Part shown: positions 35,101-47,100 of the stretch, one piece after another
Numbering within the stretch: position 1 is the first letter of the stretch
How the letters are laid out: each line of letters begins with the position of its first letter
Assembly: GCA_933228895.1 (NCBI GenBank)
Contig: OW121848.1
Coordinates: forward strand, 99,591,470-99,655,469
Source of the DNA: Platycnemis pennipes
Lineage: Eukaryota; Arthropoda; Insecta; Odonata; Platycnemididae
Length of the DNA stretch: 64,000 bases
Reading direction: 5' to 3'
Made by a program: the position numbers and the translations under genes
The notes under the pieces: generated by a model
What the model saw: the letters and a program-made list of their open reading frames with translations, nothing else
Database searches by the model: none
What the model was told of the DNA's origin: nothing

Positions 35101-38100
35101 AATTCCCCCCAAATACATTAGTTAACCGACCAAGTTGTACTTTTCATAGTGGAAATGAAATTTCACAAAGCTGAGCCTGTAACATCAAGTTCAAAGAAAT
35201 AGTCAGTAGAATAGCTCAGGCAAAGAGGACATTCTACCAAAAGAAGAATCTACTTACAGCTGGAAATACAAGCATATAAGTAAGGAAACAATTCATCAGG
35301 ACATACATCTGGAGAATGTTTCTTTATATCAGTGAGGCATGGACTATGACAGCAGTGGTGAAGTCAATGGCGGAATCATTTGAAATGTGGTGCTACAGAA
35401 GAATGATGAAGATTACATTGATAGACGGAGTGGGTAACTAGGAAGTCCTAAGAAGAGTGGGAGAAAAGAGAAGTCTCATGAAAACCCAATGAAGAAGATG
35501 GGACAACTTTATCGGCCATATCATGAGACACGATGGCCTAATAAATATGATTGTCAAAGGACAAGTGAATGGCAAGAATGTAGAGGAATGCCTAGCATGA
35601 GATATATAGAACAAGTGATGAAGGATGTGAAAGAGAAGAAATATGAAAATATGAGCTGAAAGGAAAATTGAGTGGAAAGCTGTGTCAAACCAATCTCAGG
35701 ATTGCTGACTAATGAGTCCTAGGAGATCATGAAAATCTTTCTGACCGTAATATCAAAGTAAGAAAAATAAATAATCTCAGTGATGTAATGATGATGATCA
35801 TGCTTGCCCATCTTCCTGTGCTTTACAACTCCAATTAAGCATTCCAGATGAGAAAAACTATGTTGAATGAATGATGTGGGAGTTTTACTTTGATGCATCT
35901 CCCTGCTTGGTCAGAAATAATGGTCTTCTCCTTATGAGGCAAATAAATAGGTATTTCTCAATCGAGGCATGTTGTATGCTTTTCAGATCAGAGGGAACCA
36001 AAAGATACCCGGACAATTATGTGGAATGGAATTGTAGAGGAGTCAGGAATTTTAACAATGTTAATGACCTGAATACATAACTCATACTGGTGCATCAAAG
36101 CCATAAATATATTGTTTGGCACATTTGCATGAAATCTTACTTGATTTTTCCAAGCAAGAAAATAGCTTATAATCAAAAGTTATGGCAATTAAGACATGAG
36201 TTGATAGGGAAAAGCTGTAGTTATTCATCATGTAAGCATTTTTATAAGATTTGGCTCCAACTCAAGTCAATCAAATGATACTTCCTGTAGAAATGAATAT
36301 GTACTTCATGTCAGATCAAAGGATGAAATAAAAGCAGGACTACAAATCCTAGAAAATGAATATAGAGCCAGGCCCACTTATATCAAACCGGTTTTTAACA
36401 AAGTTCCAGTTATAACAAAATGAGGCTATTCCCCATCAAAAATGGCTATCTATTCATGTTAAAAATCCCACTTTTATCAAATGTTTATCTATCAGAGGTC
36501 CGTTTTTAACTAAGTTTTTCTGAGCAACGGGTAACACACATCTTTTTGTAGTACTCACCAGTTGTTGTTAACATATTTTTCAGTATTATCTACCAGCTAA
36601 ACTCGAACTAAGACATACATATGATAATTTTCATTCATAAATACGCCCGCCCACTCCTTACTCTGGTTCCCATGAATGCACCCCACGAAAGCCTTCATCA
36701 CTCCATAATTAGTCAAGGTGACCCAATCACTGGCATAAGGGTTGAGTGAGAGATAGGGGTCAAGGTTGCTAGGTTGGAAAGGACAATGCCCATGGCTAGA
36801 GATTGACCAAAAGATCTTGTGAAAAAAGAAGATGGGAAGGAAAGGTGGAAGGAAGAGAAGGGTAATTCTGGTGATTCATAGCCATATGACAATGTTCTAA
36901 TATGAGGCGAGGGTGTTGTGTACACTAAGGGGGCGGCGATTGGCTGCGAAACCTGCTGGCATCAACAAATTTCCACCCCTCTCACTTTCTTTTTGGCCCT
37001 GCCATTAGACAACTTTCTGCCTTTAGCTCTTCCTGTGGCCTTCAGTGTTTGGTCGTCAGCCGATGCATCAAGAAAGACTGTGTTAGCTGGTGCCTGAGCT
37101 TCCATCCATTTCCCATTGCCCTTAATTGATGACTCAGTGACCTTCACGCTGCGGTAGCCGATTCTTAGCTGATACAACTGCCACTGAATAGGCCGTCAAA
37201 TTTGCTCGTCCAAGGTAATTTCATTGGGTTGACAGATTCAAGTTAAAGTTGGAGATGCATGCACTATTACTAGATGCGATTACGTGGAAAATAAAAAAAA
37301 AATGAATATTTTTGGGCATGTTTCCAGTAATATCACATGAGGCGTATTTTCCAGGTCATCATAATATTCACCGTAGGTCTTTACCGGCCTGCTCTTAGCC
37401 CATTTCCCCTAAGACTTCGCATTGATGATGAACTGCTGTATCTTTATCCATCCCCGCTGGAAGTCCCTTATCAGTTATGACCGCAAAAAAAGTATCACTT
37501 TTCACTCACTGCTTTCCCACACCCTCACTTCCCAGGTGGCTTCCAATAGAGGAGGGGCTTGGGTGAGGTCAGAGAAGGGTAGGGGTAGGTATCACGTCAA
37601 GGTCAGGAACAAACCCAGAATCCCTTAGTGCTACAGTCATTCAACCAGAGCCTGGAAGGAGGGGAGGTTCGGAAGGAAGAGAGGGGAATGCATTATTTAT
37701 GGTGCAAATGGCCCGGGAAAAAAAAAGCTAGGGACGGAGCAGCCAAGATGCGAATGTACTTGAGGGATGTTTGATTGAGGGTAAACAGCTGCTGGTGCAC
37801 AGCGCACCATAAGTATTAGCAATTGTACAAAATAGCTTGGCAACACTTCAAAAGTAACTCAAGCTCAAGAAAGCGATACCAAAATCACAATGACTTTGAA
37901 ATAGGCACTAACTAACCATCAAAGTGAGTTGCCCGAGTGAATTTTTTCGACATAAACGACATACGTTGGGGCATCATGGGACGAAATTCAACTTACAGTT
38001 ACATATTAAGCGTATTTAAAATTATCTGTACCATCAAGTATGTAAGCCGAAATGTTATAGCAGTGACCTCCAAAATAGGGCTTGAAAAACTAGCCCATAT

Positions 38101-41100
38101 TTAACGAAGTTCGGTTATTACAAAGTAAATATTCAGCCCCCTCAACTTCATTATAAACAGGCTTGACTGTACAAGTATATAACATAATACCTGAGGCCAT
38201 ATCAAAGAAAATACATAGTACATGAAGAAAAAGAGAGAAAAAATTGATAGGATTCTATCTGTAGTTATAGAAAATGATCATTGATATGTAGAAAGGATTA
38301 ATTCATTGGAGATCAATTCTGCTAGGAAGTGAGTACAAAAAAATAATAATTTTATAAATTTTCCAGGATTCAAGCATGATAATTAGCAGCACATACCTGT
38401 GCGACTCAGAAGATACAACCACAACCCGTGATGGTGCAGCCAACATTAGTGGCTCTTCTAAGAGAAGAGTCAAATAAAATGATCCCAAATGATTCACCTA
38501 AAACAAAAAATAAAATCATAAGACATCAATCAGTGTGAGAATGAAAAGATACACAATAGTCACTAAACCTATCTTTTTTGATGAAAATCGAAATCCTCAG
38601 TCTTCTAAGCAAGTTAATATGAAGCACTACCCATTATTTATAAAAACAGTAAGAAAACCTAGATGACTTGTGATGTTTTTATTTCTGGGTTCAATGAAGA
38701 TTTTGTACCATCGGTAAAGAGTTACTTGTGATTAAAAAAAAATAAAAAGAAAAAGCACAACTTCTATTAGATAACTGTCCTGCAAATCCTTCATCTAAGT
38801 TTTTGAAATTAAAAAAATGGTAAACTTGTAGCAATTTTTACACAAAAAAATACCACTGCCCTCATTCAGCCCTTGAATCAAGTGATTATCCAAGCATATA
38901 AAGCCTAATAATGGTGCGAATTGCTCACTGCCATCATACACTCAGAACTGCAAACACAAGTTCTTGAAAACAGTTACCCCAAAGAATATGGCTAACAATA
39001 TTGCATTTGCATGGAAGAACATAACATCAGCCACAATTCAAAACACTGGTCAAGTAGGTACATTTTTACTGTAGGCAATAGCATGGAAGAAAAGGTTGAG
39101 TTTTGGATTTGGAGGGAAGAGGATGCAAGTGAAGATTCAAATGTTTTTGCTGTTAGGTTAAAAGTGAATGATCCCGCAGCCTGGTGTGTGAAGATGATAC
39201 TTCTGTATCTACCTCGGATGCCAATAATGTAGGTGCAAACTCCATTTCCCCAGACGATTTTTATAATTGAATTTTACTGTATGATAGTGTTCACTTTCCT
39301 TATCGCATACTCATCAAACAATACCTTTTTTAACCTTCCCTGACGCATCCGAGTTAACTCGGGCACTGACGACGAGAAAATTCTGACTCGCCCAAGTTAA
39401 ATCGAGCTCATGTGAGATTTCCATTCCTTTCCCCTCACACCCGAATATTATTGGGTAGAAGCTCATAGTTCATTTCTGCGCCGTATGGGGTGACGATGCA
39501 GTCTCTCGGATTATTTTTTCACCGTGGCGTGCCTTTTTTGAACCGATTTCATATTTTCTTGTGTTATTATTTTCTTGCATTTTTCGCTATATACCGTAAA
39601 TAAAGTTTTTTAGTGGAATAAGTATCCATCTTTATTCCTTTGTGCATTCTATCATATATGTCAACTTTTACAATTTATTCATTTCATATTGGCACTATTT
39701 ACTTCCGAAGTCTATTTACTTGATCATATACTTACTATACGTTGAGTGATGTTCTGTTGATTACAGGAATTACCAGTTCATAATTTTTTTCGCAGAAAAT
39801 TGTATTTTCAACTGGTATATTCATATTTATTTCTCAGTTGTAGGTTTTTTGCTTTCAGTCACAATTCCTTATTACATTTTCTTGTATTTTTATGGAAATG
39901 GCTGTTTATTGTATTATCGTAATTTGCCGAACTCAAATAATAGCAATGAGCGAATTTGTCTTGATATGCGGTAGAAAAGTATGGCTACATCTTTTTACAA
40001 GTCATTTTACGATTATTTTGTTTGGTAACTTTCAATTACTGATGCTTTTCCATGCAAAAATATTTTTACGCAATCTTTTGCTCTAAATTTATCAAACTGG
40101 CTTTGACGAATTGTAGTAGGGGTGTAACATGTGATAAGCTGAAGAATAACTTCGGGTCAAAAGATTGTTATCTCTAATATTGACAATCCCAGTAGTGCCT
40201 AGTAATCAATTGCCAACCACCAACGTGCAAGAGAAAGTAATGGCCTAACCTAAATGCATGAAGTATTTTTCGACAAATACTCTGAAGTCATGATTGACGC
40301 TCACACCTCTTCAATAGCCAGTGGGTACCGTAGCAACCATTCTCTGGATCTTGATGGCATCGTTTGCTCCGAAAGATTGTCATCCATCTGCCCTAAAAGC
40401 TTATTTGCACAAAAGCATTTCTTCCCCCCTTCATCGACCTTACCAAAATATTACAATGAGTGCAAGTGGAGCCGAAGACGACGGATATGAATGGTTACTT
40501 TCTAGTGCACCCAGGTCATATTGGCATGGGCAATCATGCGGGAGGACACTTTGTAAGGAGGGGTGAGGGTTGTTCGGAACTCTCCACCGCGTATAAGTCT
40601 ATTGCTAGCACAGTATCACTCTGAAAGCTTTGGCAAACTCTTATTCCTTTCTCAGGAAAGTTTTCTCATCGCATCTATCGTTAGCTGGAAAACCCATGCT
40701 GCCATGGAGATGCACATGTGTGCTGCTAGGGATAGACTTTGCAAAATCCCTTGTTTTCAATGTTTCCACCACATTCTGTCCTTTCGGAAGGATGCCAGTG
40801 ACAGTCTTTCATCGAACTTCAGAGTGTACGCATCCTACTTTTTTTCACCAGTTTACATTGGTACAATCGCACGTTTAGTAGCAGAAGTTGATTCTGCAGC
40901 ATCATATCGGTCTTGCTACATGACATTTGGCATCCAGAAATGAACGTTGGTGAAGAATTAGATTTTCTTAGCTCTTCACAGGGGATGAATATAGAAGACT
41001 ATGGCTCCAAGTCATCTTCTTCACGAGGAACAAGCTCCGACTCTGGAGACCTATCGGAACCATCTCAGGAAGTGGAATGGAGTGAAATGTCTTCATCAAA

Positions 41101-44100
41101 CCATCCATCAGCACCATCTAGATTCCCTTTCAAAGATCTTTCATCGATGAACTTCGATCTGGTTCCTGATTGTGGTGCATTGAAATATTTTGAGCTTATT
41201 TTCGATGACGAACTCATGAATTTCATTACGAACGAAACAAATTACTAAGCCAGTAACTCTGTGCGTGAGAGATTGGGTCCAAGTAGTGCCAAAGAAAATC
41301 TGTGGCGGCCTGTGACAGCCTCAGAAATTTGTATGTTTTTGGCTCCTATTATGCTGCAAAGCATTGTGCAAAAGCTAATCACGGAATTTTATTGGTCGAC
41401 GCGACCGATACTCTCCTCCCCCTGATGTCTTACAGGAGATACACTAGAAGCCTGGTATAGTGAGTACGGCTCATTGCGAGAATCGCGTTATAGCGAGTGA
41501 TTGTCTTTGTACCGCCAAAAGGCCTATGTTTTACATGTAAAATAAAGCGGATATAGCGAGGCCAAAAAGTTTCTTCCACGGTATACGCTCGGTATTACGA
41601 CATATCCCTCGAGGGCGATGGATGCACCGCCTATCAAAAATAAACTATGTATTTTGTATTATCTGCAAATTAAACTAAAAATACAAGATGTGTGCCATAT
41701 CTACAACACCTAAAGCCAATTATGTCCAAACATTAGCGAATCACAGCCTTCAGTACGCTCTGCGCGCTCTCATTTTACGTTCTTCTTTTGTTAGGCCCAG
41801 TCATCAGTGGGAGGGGTGTGGGCGGACGACGAGCAAGATGAGAGTAGGAGAGGGAGTTAGGTCTGGGCATGGGCGATATTGATAATCGGGGCACGATAAG
41901 ATATCGGGGTACGATAAATATCACGATAAACATCACGATAAAATAACATGATATCGCGTCCCGATAAAATATCACGATATCACACCCCGATAAAATATCA
42001 CGAGAAAAGAAAGTGATATTGCGCTCCTTCAAATATTGCGTAATCGCGCCCGATGAATTATCGTGATATTGAGCCGGTTAATCGTGTTGGAAAAAGACAG
42101 TCATTGAGTTGGCCTTCGCTTAAGCTGGAGCAAGTACGTTTGAAAACGTACGTTTGAAAACTTACTATTCTACTAATTCAAATTCTTAGCAGTTCATATA
42201 GCGATTCGTAAATAACCGTGCAAATGGCACCGTTTCCCAACGTCGGCCCAACGGTCGTAAAGTAAACGAACCGTTCCCCAACCGTGGCACCGTTTCCCAA
42301 CGTTGGCCCAACCGTCTGTGCTACATGGGTTATCGGGACGCGATATCATCGCGATATTTATCTTGATCGCGATATTTATCGTTTCCCGATATCTTATCGT
42401 GCCCCGATATTTTATCGGGGCACGATATGTCGATATTTATCGAGCAACGACATATCGTCAATTTTAAAAACTCAGAGTCAACTGATGGATGTACCGGTTA
42501 GCATTCGAAAACTCGACAAAGCTGATATTATCGTCATGACATATTTGCAAAATTATCCAAAAACTTCCACAGTATACCTAATATTTTAATTCCGACTATT
42601 GACGCTGTCTTTACAGATTTCTTCGGCGATCGAAAAATAGAAGAACTGGAAGAAAAACACCAAAACTAGGGGAATTAATGTTTTATTTAATGGAAAATGT
42701 CCTGTTTCTTTCATGAAATATGTTGATATTCTACCAGAATGTACCTGAAATGACTTTTTTGCTGTTTACCTTCGTCAAATACCACGGAAACAAAAGAAAA
42801 ACTGTAAATACGAACGACTATGAGAATTAGGTGGGTTTTTTCAACACCTTCGGATATAGCATGCGCTCGATTTAACGAGTGATTTCCGAGGGATCATGAG
42901 CACTCATTATACCGGGATTCCACTGTATGTGAAAATCAGACAATATTTGCACTTCACAAATATTAATGATTTTGACCCTGAAAATCACTCTAACTCAAAA
43001 GATAAATAAGATATGGCCGATACACCAGATGATTGAAGAGAGATTCAAGGCGCTCTACACTCCAGAGAGGGACATCACCATTGATGAGAGCTGGCTGCTC
43101 TACAAGGGAATACTAGGATGGAGGCAATTCATGCCCAAGAAAATAGCTCAATTTGGAATAAAAATATACGTGCTGTGCAAATCGAGAAGTGGGTATGTGT
43201 GGTCCACCATAATTTATACAGGAAAAGGAACTGTATTAGATAGAGAATTTTCCCTTTTGCCTATGTCCTTGAAAGTGGTGATGACCCTGATGAAGCTGTT
43301 GCTCGATAAGGGTTATTGCTTGATGACGGATTATTTTTACTCTTCCCCTGAGTTGGCCGAATTGCTGATCTTACATTCAGTGGATACACATGGAACACTG
43401 AGAAAGGGAAGGAGAGCTTTGGCCTTCAAAGAAAAAAAATTGAAGAGTCTTCTAGAAGAAGTGAGAAAGGTCCATGACTAACATGTAAAAGAAAACAGAT
43501 ATAGCAAGTCCAAGAAGCTCCTGCCATGGTATTACAAGAGATATTTCTTGAGGGCAATGCACTGCAAAGTAGAAATTAACGCATGGTATTTATCTTTAGT
43601 AGCATTATTAGTCAACTACAACTTAGAATACAAAATTTTGCCATCTCTACATTATTTTAAGTCCAATCAATTCCAGGCACTGACGATTTACGGCCCACCC
43701 TGGTGTATCTTGCGCACGCTTGCACTTTTTAGTTGTTCTTTTGCCAAGCCAAGTTCACACAGGAGAGGAATGGGCATTAGATGGTAGTGCGGTTAAGTAT
43801 TAACAAATCACACGACAGCGAAGAGTGGTGATGTGGGTAAGGGGTGGAGTTCAGCCCGCCTGCATTCGCCATCCCGCCTCCACCCATTCGTTCCCAACAC
43901 TCCGCCCCTCCGCTCGTTCCTGCCCCTATACTGAAGCAGAGAACACTTGAATAATTTTTCAGCCAGGAATAGAAATTGAAAGTGCTGTGCTGTTAATGTA
44001 AAGCATGTGTATGTGTTATACCTATGGTCTGACGTTTGTTTTGTTATGCTTTTTATTAGTGATGGACGGATCCAGGTTTTTTGTCGGATCCGGATCCTTG

Positions 44101-47100
44101 CCTGGGTTTCGGATCTTTATCTCGGTTTCGGATCCTTAGTTTCACATACTCGATTCAGATTTTCAAAACCTAGATTTTTTTAAAATATATAAATACAGCA
44201 ACAATAGAATTGCCAAAAAAAGTGAATTTATTGTCGAAAAAATCAACTTCCAATCATCCTTGTGGATAATATTTTCTTAGATCAAGATTTACGGATGCAA
44301 TAACTATATCTTATTACTTCTAATATAAAGATCAACTTCCTTATCACATACTCATCATGCAATACATTTTTGAAACCTGTACAACTATTCTTTAGAGTGC
44401 AGTTGAAAGAAACATTGTAAGTTTATTTTCATTAATAAAGGAATTATTTTCCAATTATTAATCAAATCCTTGAATGCTTTCAAATTCTTTTTTAGAAACA
44501 CAAAGTATTTTAATGTGGCCAAGAGATTCCATTTATGGAATATCCGGGGATTCCATTTTCAAGACGAAAATATTATTATAGAATATTTCAAGCTGCTAAA
44601 CTAGTAATTTTGCAATTCTCATTAATAATAACCTTTAAAATGAAATTTGAGAATTTTATACTCCTAAGGAGAGGTTGTGTAACTCTGATCTTGAAATGAG
44701 ATTAGCCGTTTTTCGTGCTACTAGAAGCAAAAATTTAAAAAGTCTCGGATTTTTTCTCCATTGGCTCGGGTTTGCAAGAAAAAAGTAGAATGACATGTGG
44801 GGAGCATATATTCTCCTAAATCAGGTAAGCCGACAATAGCAGTTCGATTCTTATCACTGTTTAAAATTTTTCTTTCAGCCATTGAATCAAAAAAATTATC
44901 CTCCTTCATTTCCAACATTTCTGTGTGGATACCGACTTTTTTGTACTTCTATCGTTTAAACTAGATTTATAAATGCGTTGCTAAAAATACATGGGAAAGT
45001 TAACGTAATGATTCCACGATTTAATTCTGCAATAAAAAATTTTTCCAATCATTTCACTAACTCCAATTTTTTTTTTTACTTATAAATTGACATGAAATTT
45101 CTGTTAATCCACTCTTTTTAACTGCCTACTTGCATCACCCTAGGAGATATAGCATAGCCTATATTCCTAGGCAGTGTTAAGGATCGAACTCGTGACCGGC
45201 AGTACACTAGCCTTCATTTTTAACAACTACGCTATCATAGGGTCACGGGAATCAGGCGAATGTATGCAACCCGCGTGACATTCGGCTTTATTTTTTTTCT
45301 CGCGCATCCGGGCGTATGGGGAAAAAAGTCACGACGAGTATTTTTTTATTTTGTTTTTTTGGTACGAAAAAATCTTCTTCTCATTTCGCGACCGAGTTAC
45401 ACACCCTCTCCTTGTCAGTTTCTACCATACTTACATTCCAATCGCGGGGCTCATCGATCACCAAGCCGTGAAATTTTAAAATCTCCGATCCGAATCTGAA
45501 TTTTTACTGTCTTCGGATATGATTTCAGTTGCGAATGAAATGAAAGACCCGTGGATCCGACCCGACCATCCTTAATTTATCAATGGTACATTTGTAAATC
45601 TAATTTAAACAAAAAAAGTATAATAACGTGGGTAGGTATTCAGATTTAATGGTTTGAAAGTGAATATGATAACATTTTCGATGCAATGACTGAAAGAAAA
45701 CATTTAACTGCGAAAGGGATCGAACTTCGCACAGTACACTGGCTCTCGTTGTCCGCCTGATCCCGGCGAATGTAGGCTACCCGCGTGACACCCTACGTAT
45801 TTTTTTCTCGCGATACCGGGCTTATGGGGAAAAAAGTCATATTTCTTTATTTTGCTTCTAGTTGCACGGGAAAATTTTCATCTAATTTCGTGACCTGAGT
45901 TACTCATCCTCTTCTTGTCAATATCTACCGCACCTACCTTCCATTCACGGGGCGCTTCGATCGCTAAGCCGCGAAAACTTAAAATCTAGGATCCGGATCC
46001 GATTTTGCTCCGTGTCTTTGGATCCGGATCCGGAACCGAAAAAATGAAAGATCCGCGGATCTTTGGATCCGACGGATCCGATCCGGCCATCACTACTTTT
46101 TATTCTCGCGACAAAGTTTTCCGTTGTCAAAGAAAAATTAATTTCCTTATAATTTTACAAATAATATATCCTGGTTTAGATTATTTTTTCCTGTCAGCAG
46201 AAATAATGGGAATACTTTTGTTTTCTGGTACATTTGTTAATTTGTGCATATTTTTCAATGTTTTCGTAAATATTGCCAGGGCCGATTTTATGCGAATAAT
46301 TAAAATTTATCCCGTTCAACAAATTTTTATGTTATGACTCCTGAATTCATGGATACAGACAATTTTGAGTGAATGCATACATAATTCTTGGCAATGGTAT
46401 TTCACTGGAGTTAATTCCGTTCGCTCTAGATCCTCCAGATGGCAGCACTAGTATGACACACGTGGTTCAGCGCAACCGATAGAGGCATTTGCTTGTGTAA
46501 ATAAATACTTGTGGCAACTAATTTTTGAGAGATAACTGAATGTGAGTATTAGAAATGGCTAGGAATAGGTAATTACGCAAAAATATTTTCGACCTCTGAA
46601 AAATGCCATATTTCGGCGAATCTTTACAACATTCCTAACCAATGAATGTACCTGTTAAAACTCGAAGACTTCAGCACAGCAAAAATTATTGTTTTGGAAG
46701 ATTTAATTCACAAAATGAACGATGAATATGCAATTGTGCACGAAAACAGCTTTTCTGTTTCTAATAGCATGGTAACATAAGAAAAACAGAAAGTGAGAAC
46801 AACTGTGGGAACTGAGGGGCTTAATCCAGCACCTTCGGATATAACGAGCACTCGCTATAGCGAGAGATTTCTCAGCCATTGGGAATACTTGTTATACCGA
46901 GCTTCTACTGTGCGTTTACAGGTCATGATGTAAGTTATGTAACTAATTTATATTCATGTCTCTCAGTAATAAATAGCCTTTATTTCTCTGGATTGAAATT
47001 TAATAAATTCAGCGTTTCTGTTGCCTTTTCCACCCCTCAGTGATGAAGGTAATGTTAATATGTCTTAACTACCGCAGGAAAGGGAGGCCAATCATTTTTC

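Larger units (their letters stand above)
39334..43481 (+). mobile_element. piggyBac transposon, truncated and interrupted
   Basis: TTAA at 39330-39333 is followed by CCTTCCCTGACGCATCCGAG, a plausible piggyBac left end. A broken piggyBac transposase follows at about 40913-41440 and 42928-43481, split by a Tigger-like insertion (41442-42925). The right terminus was not found; another Tigger-like copy begins where it would be expected. Boundaries are therefore tentative. Confidence 0.55.
40913..43481 (+). pseudogene. piggyBac transposase pseudogene
   Basis: The first part (40913-41440) has an acidic, Ser-rich N-terminus, then [17 protein letters not shown] and [20 protein letters not shown] stop follows, then [19 protein letters not shown]. 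This matches the piggyBac N-terminal pattern (Y..LF.D....I...TN then T..EI..F.G...). The second part (42928-43481) encodes LHFTNIN, then [54 protein letters not shown] and [10 protein letters not shown]. The second catalytic Asp region is ...DESW and a third region is MTDYFYSS. Stops, a frameshift and the insertion mark it as dead. Confidence 0.8.

Noticed and set aside
35871..36080. Candidate for the missing WWOX exon: the minus strand reads A-Y-N-M near 35970
   Set aside because: Flanking residues do not match WWOX and the splice phase is wrong.
42740..42790. ACCTGAAATGACTT as possible end of the missing WWOX ETTFQ exon
   Set aside because: It translates to a non-matching sequence and lies inside Tigger-like element A.
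45260..45499. Open frames beginning TFGLIFF/TFGFIFF recurring in four places
   Set aside because: Same DNA block of module 2 in each hAT-like copy; the frames contain different stops and lengths, so these are repeat shadows.
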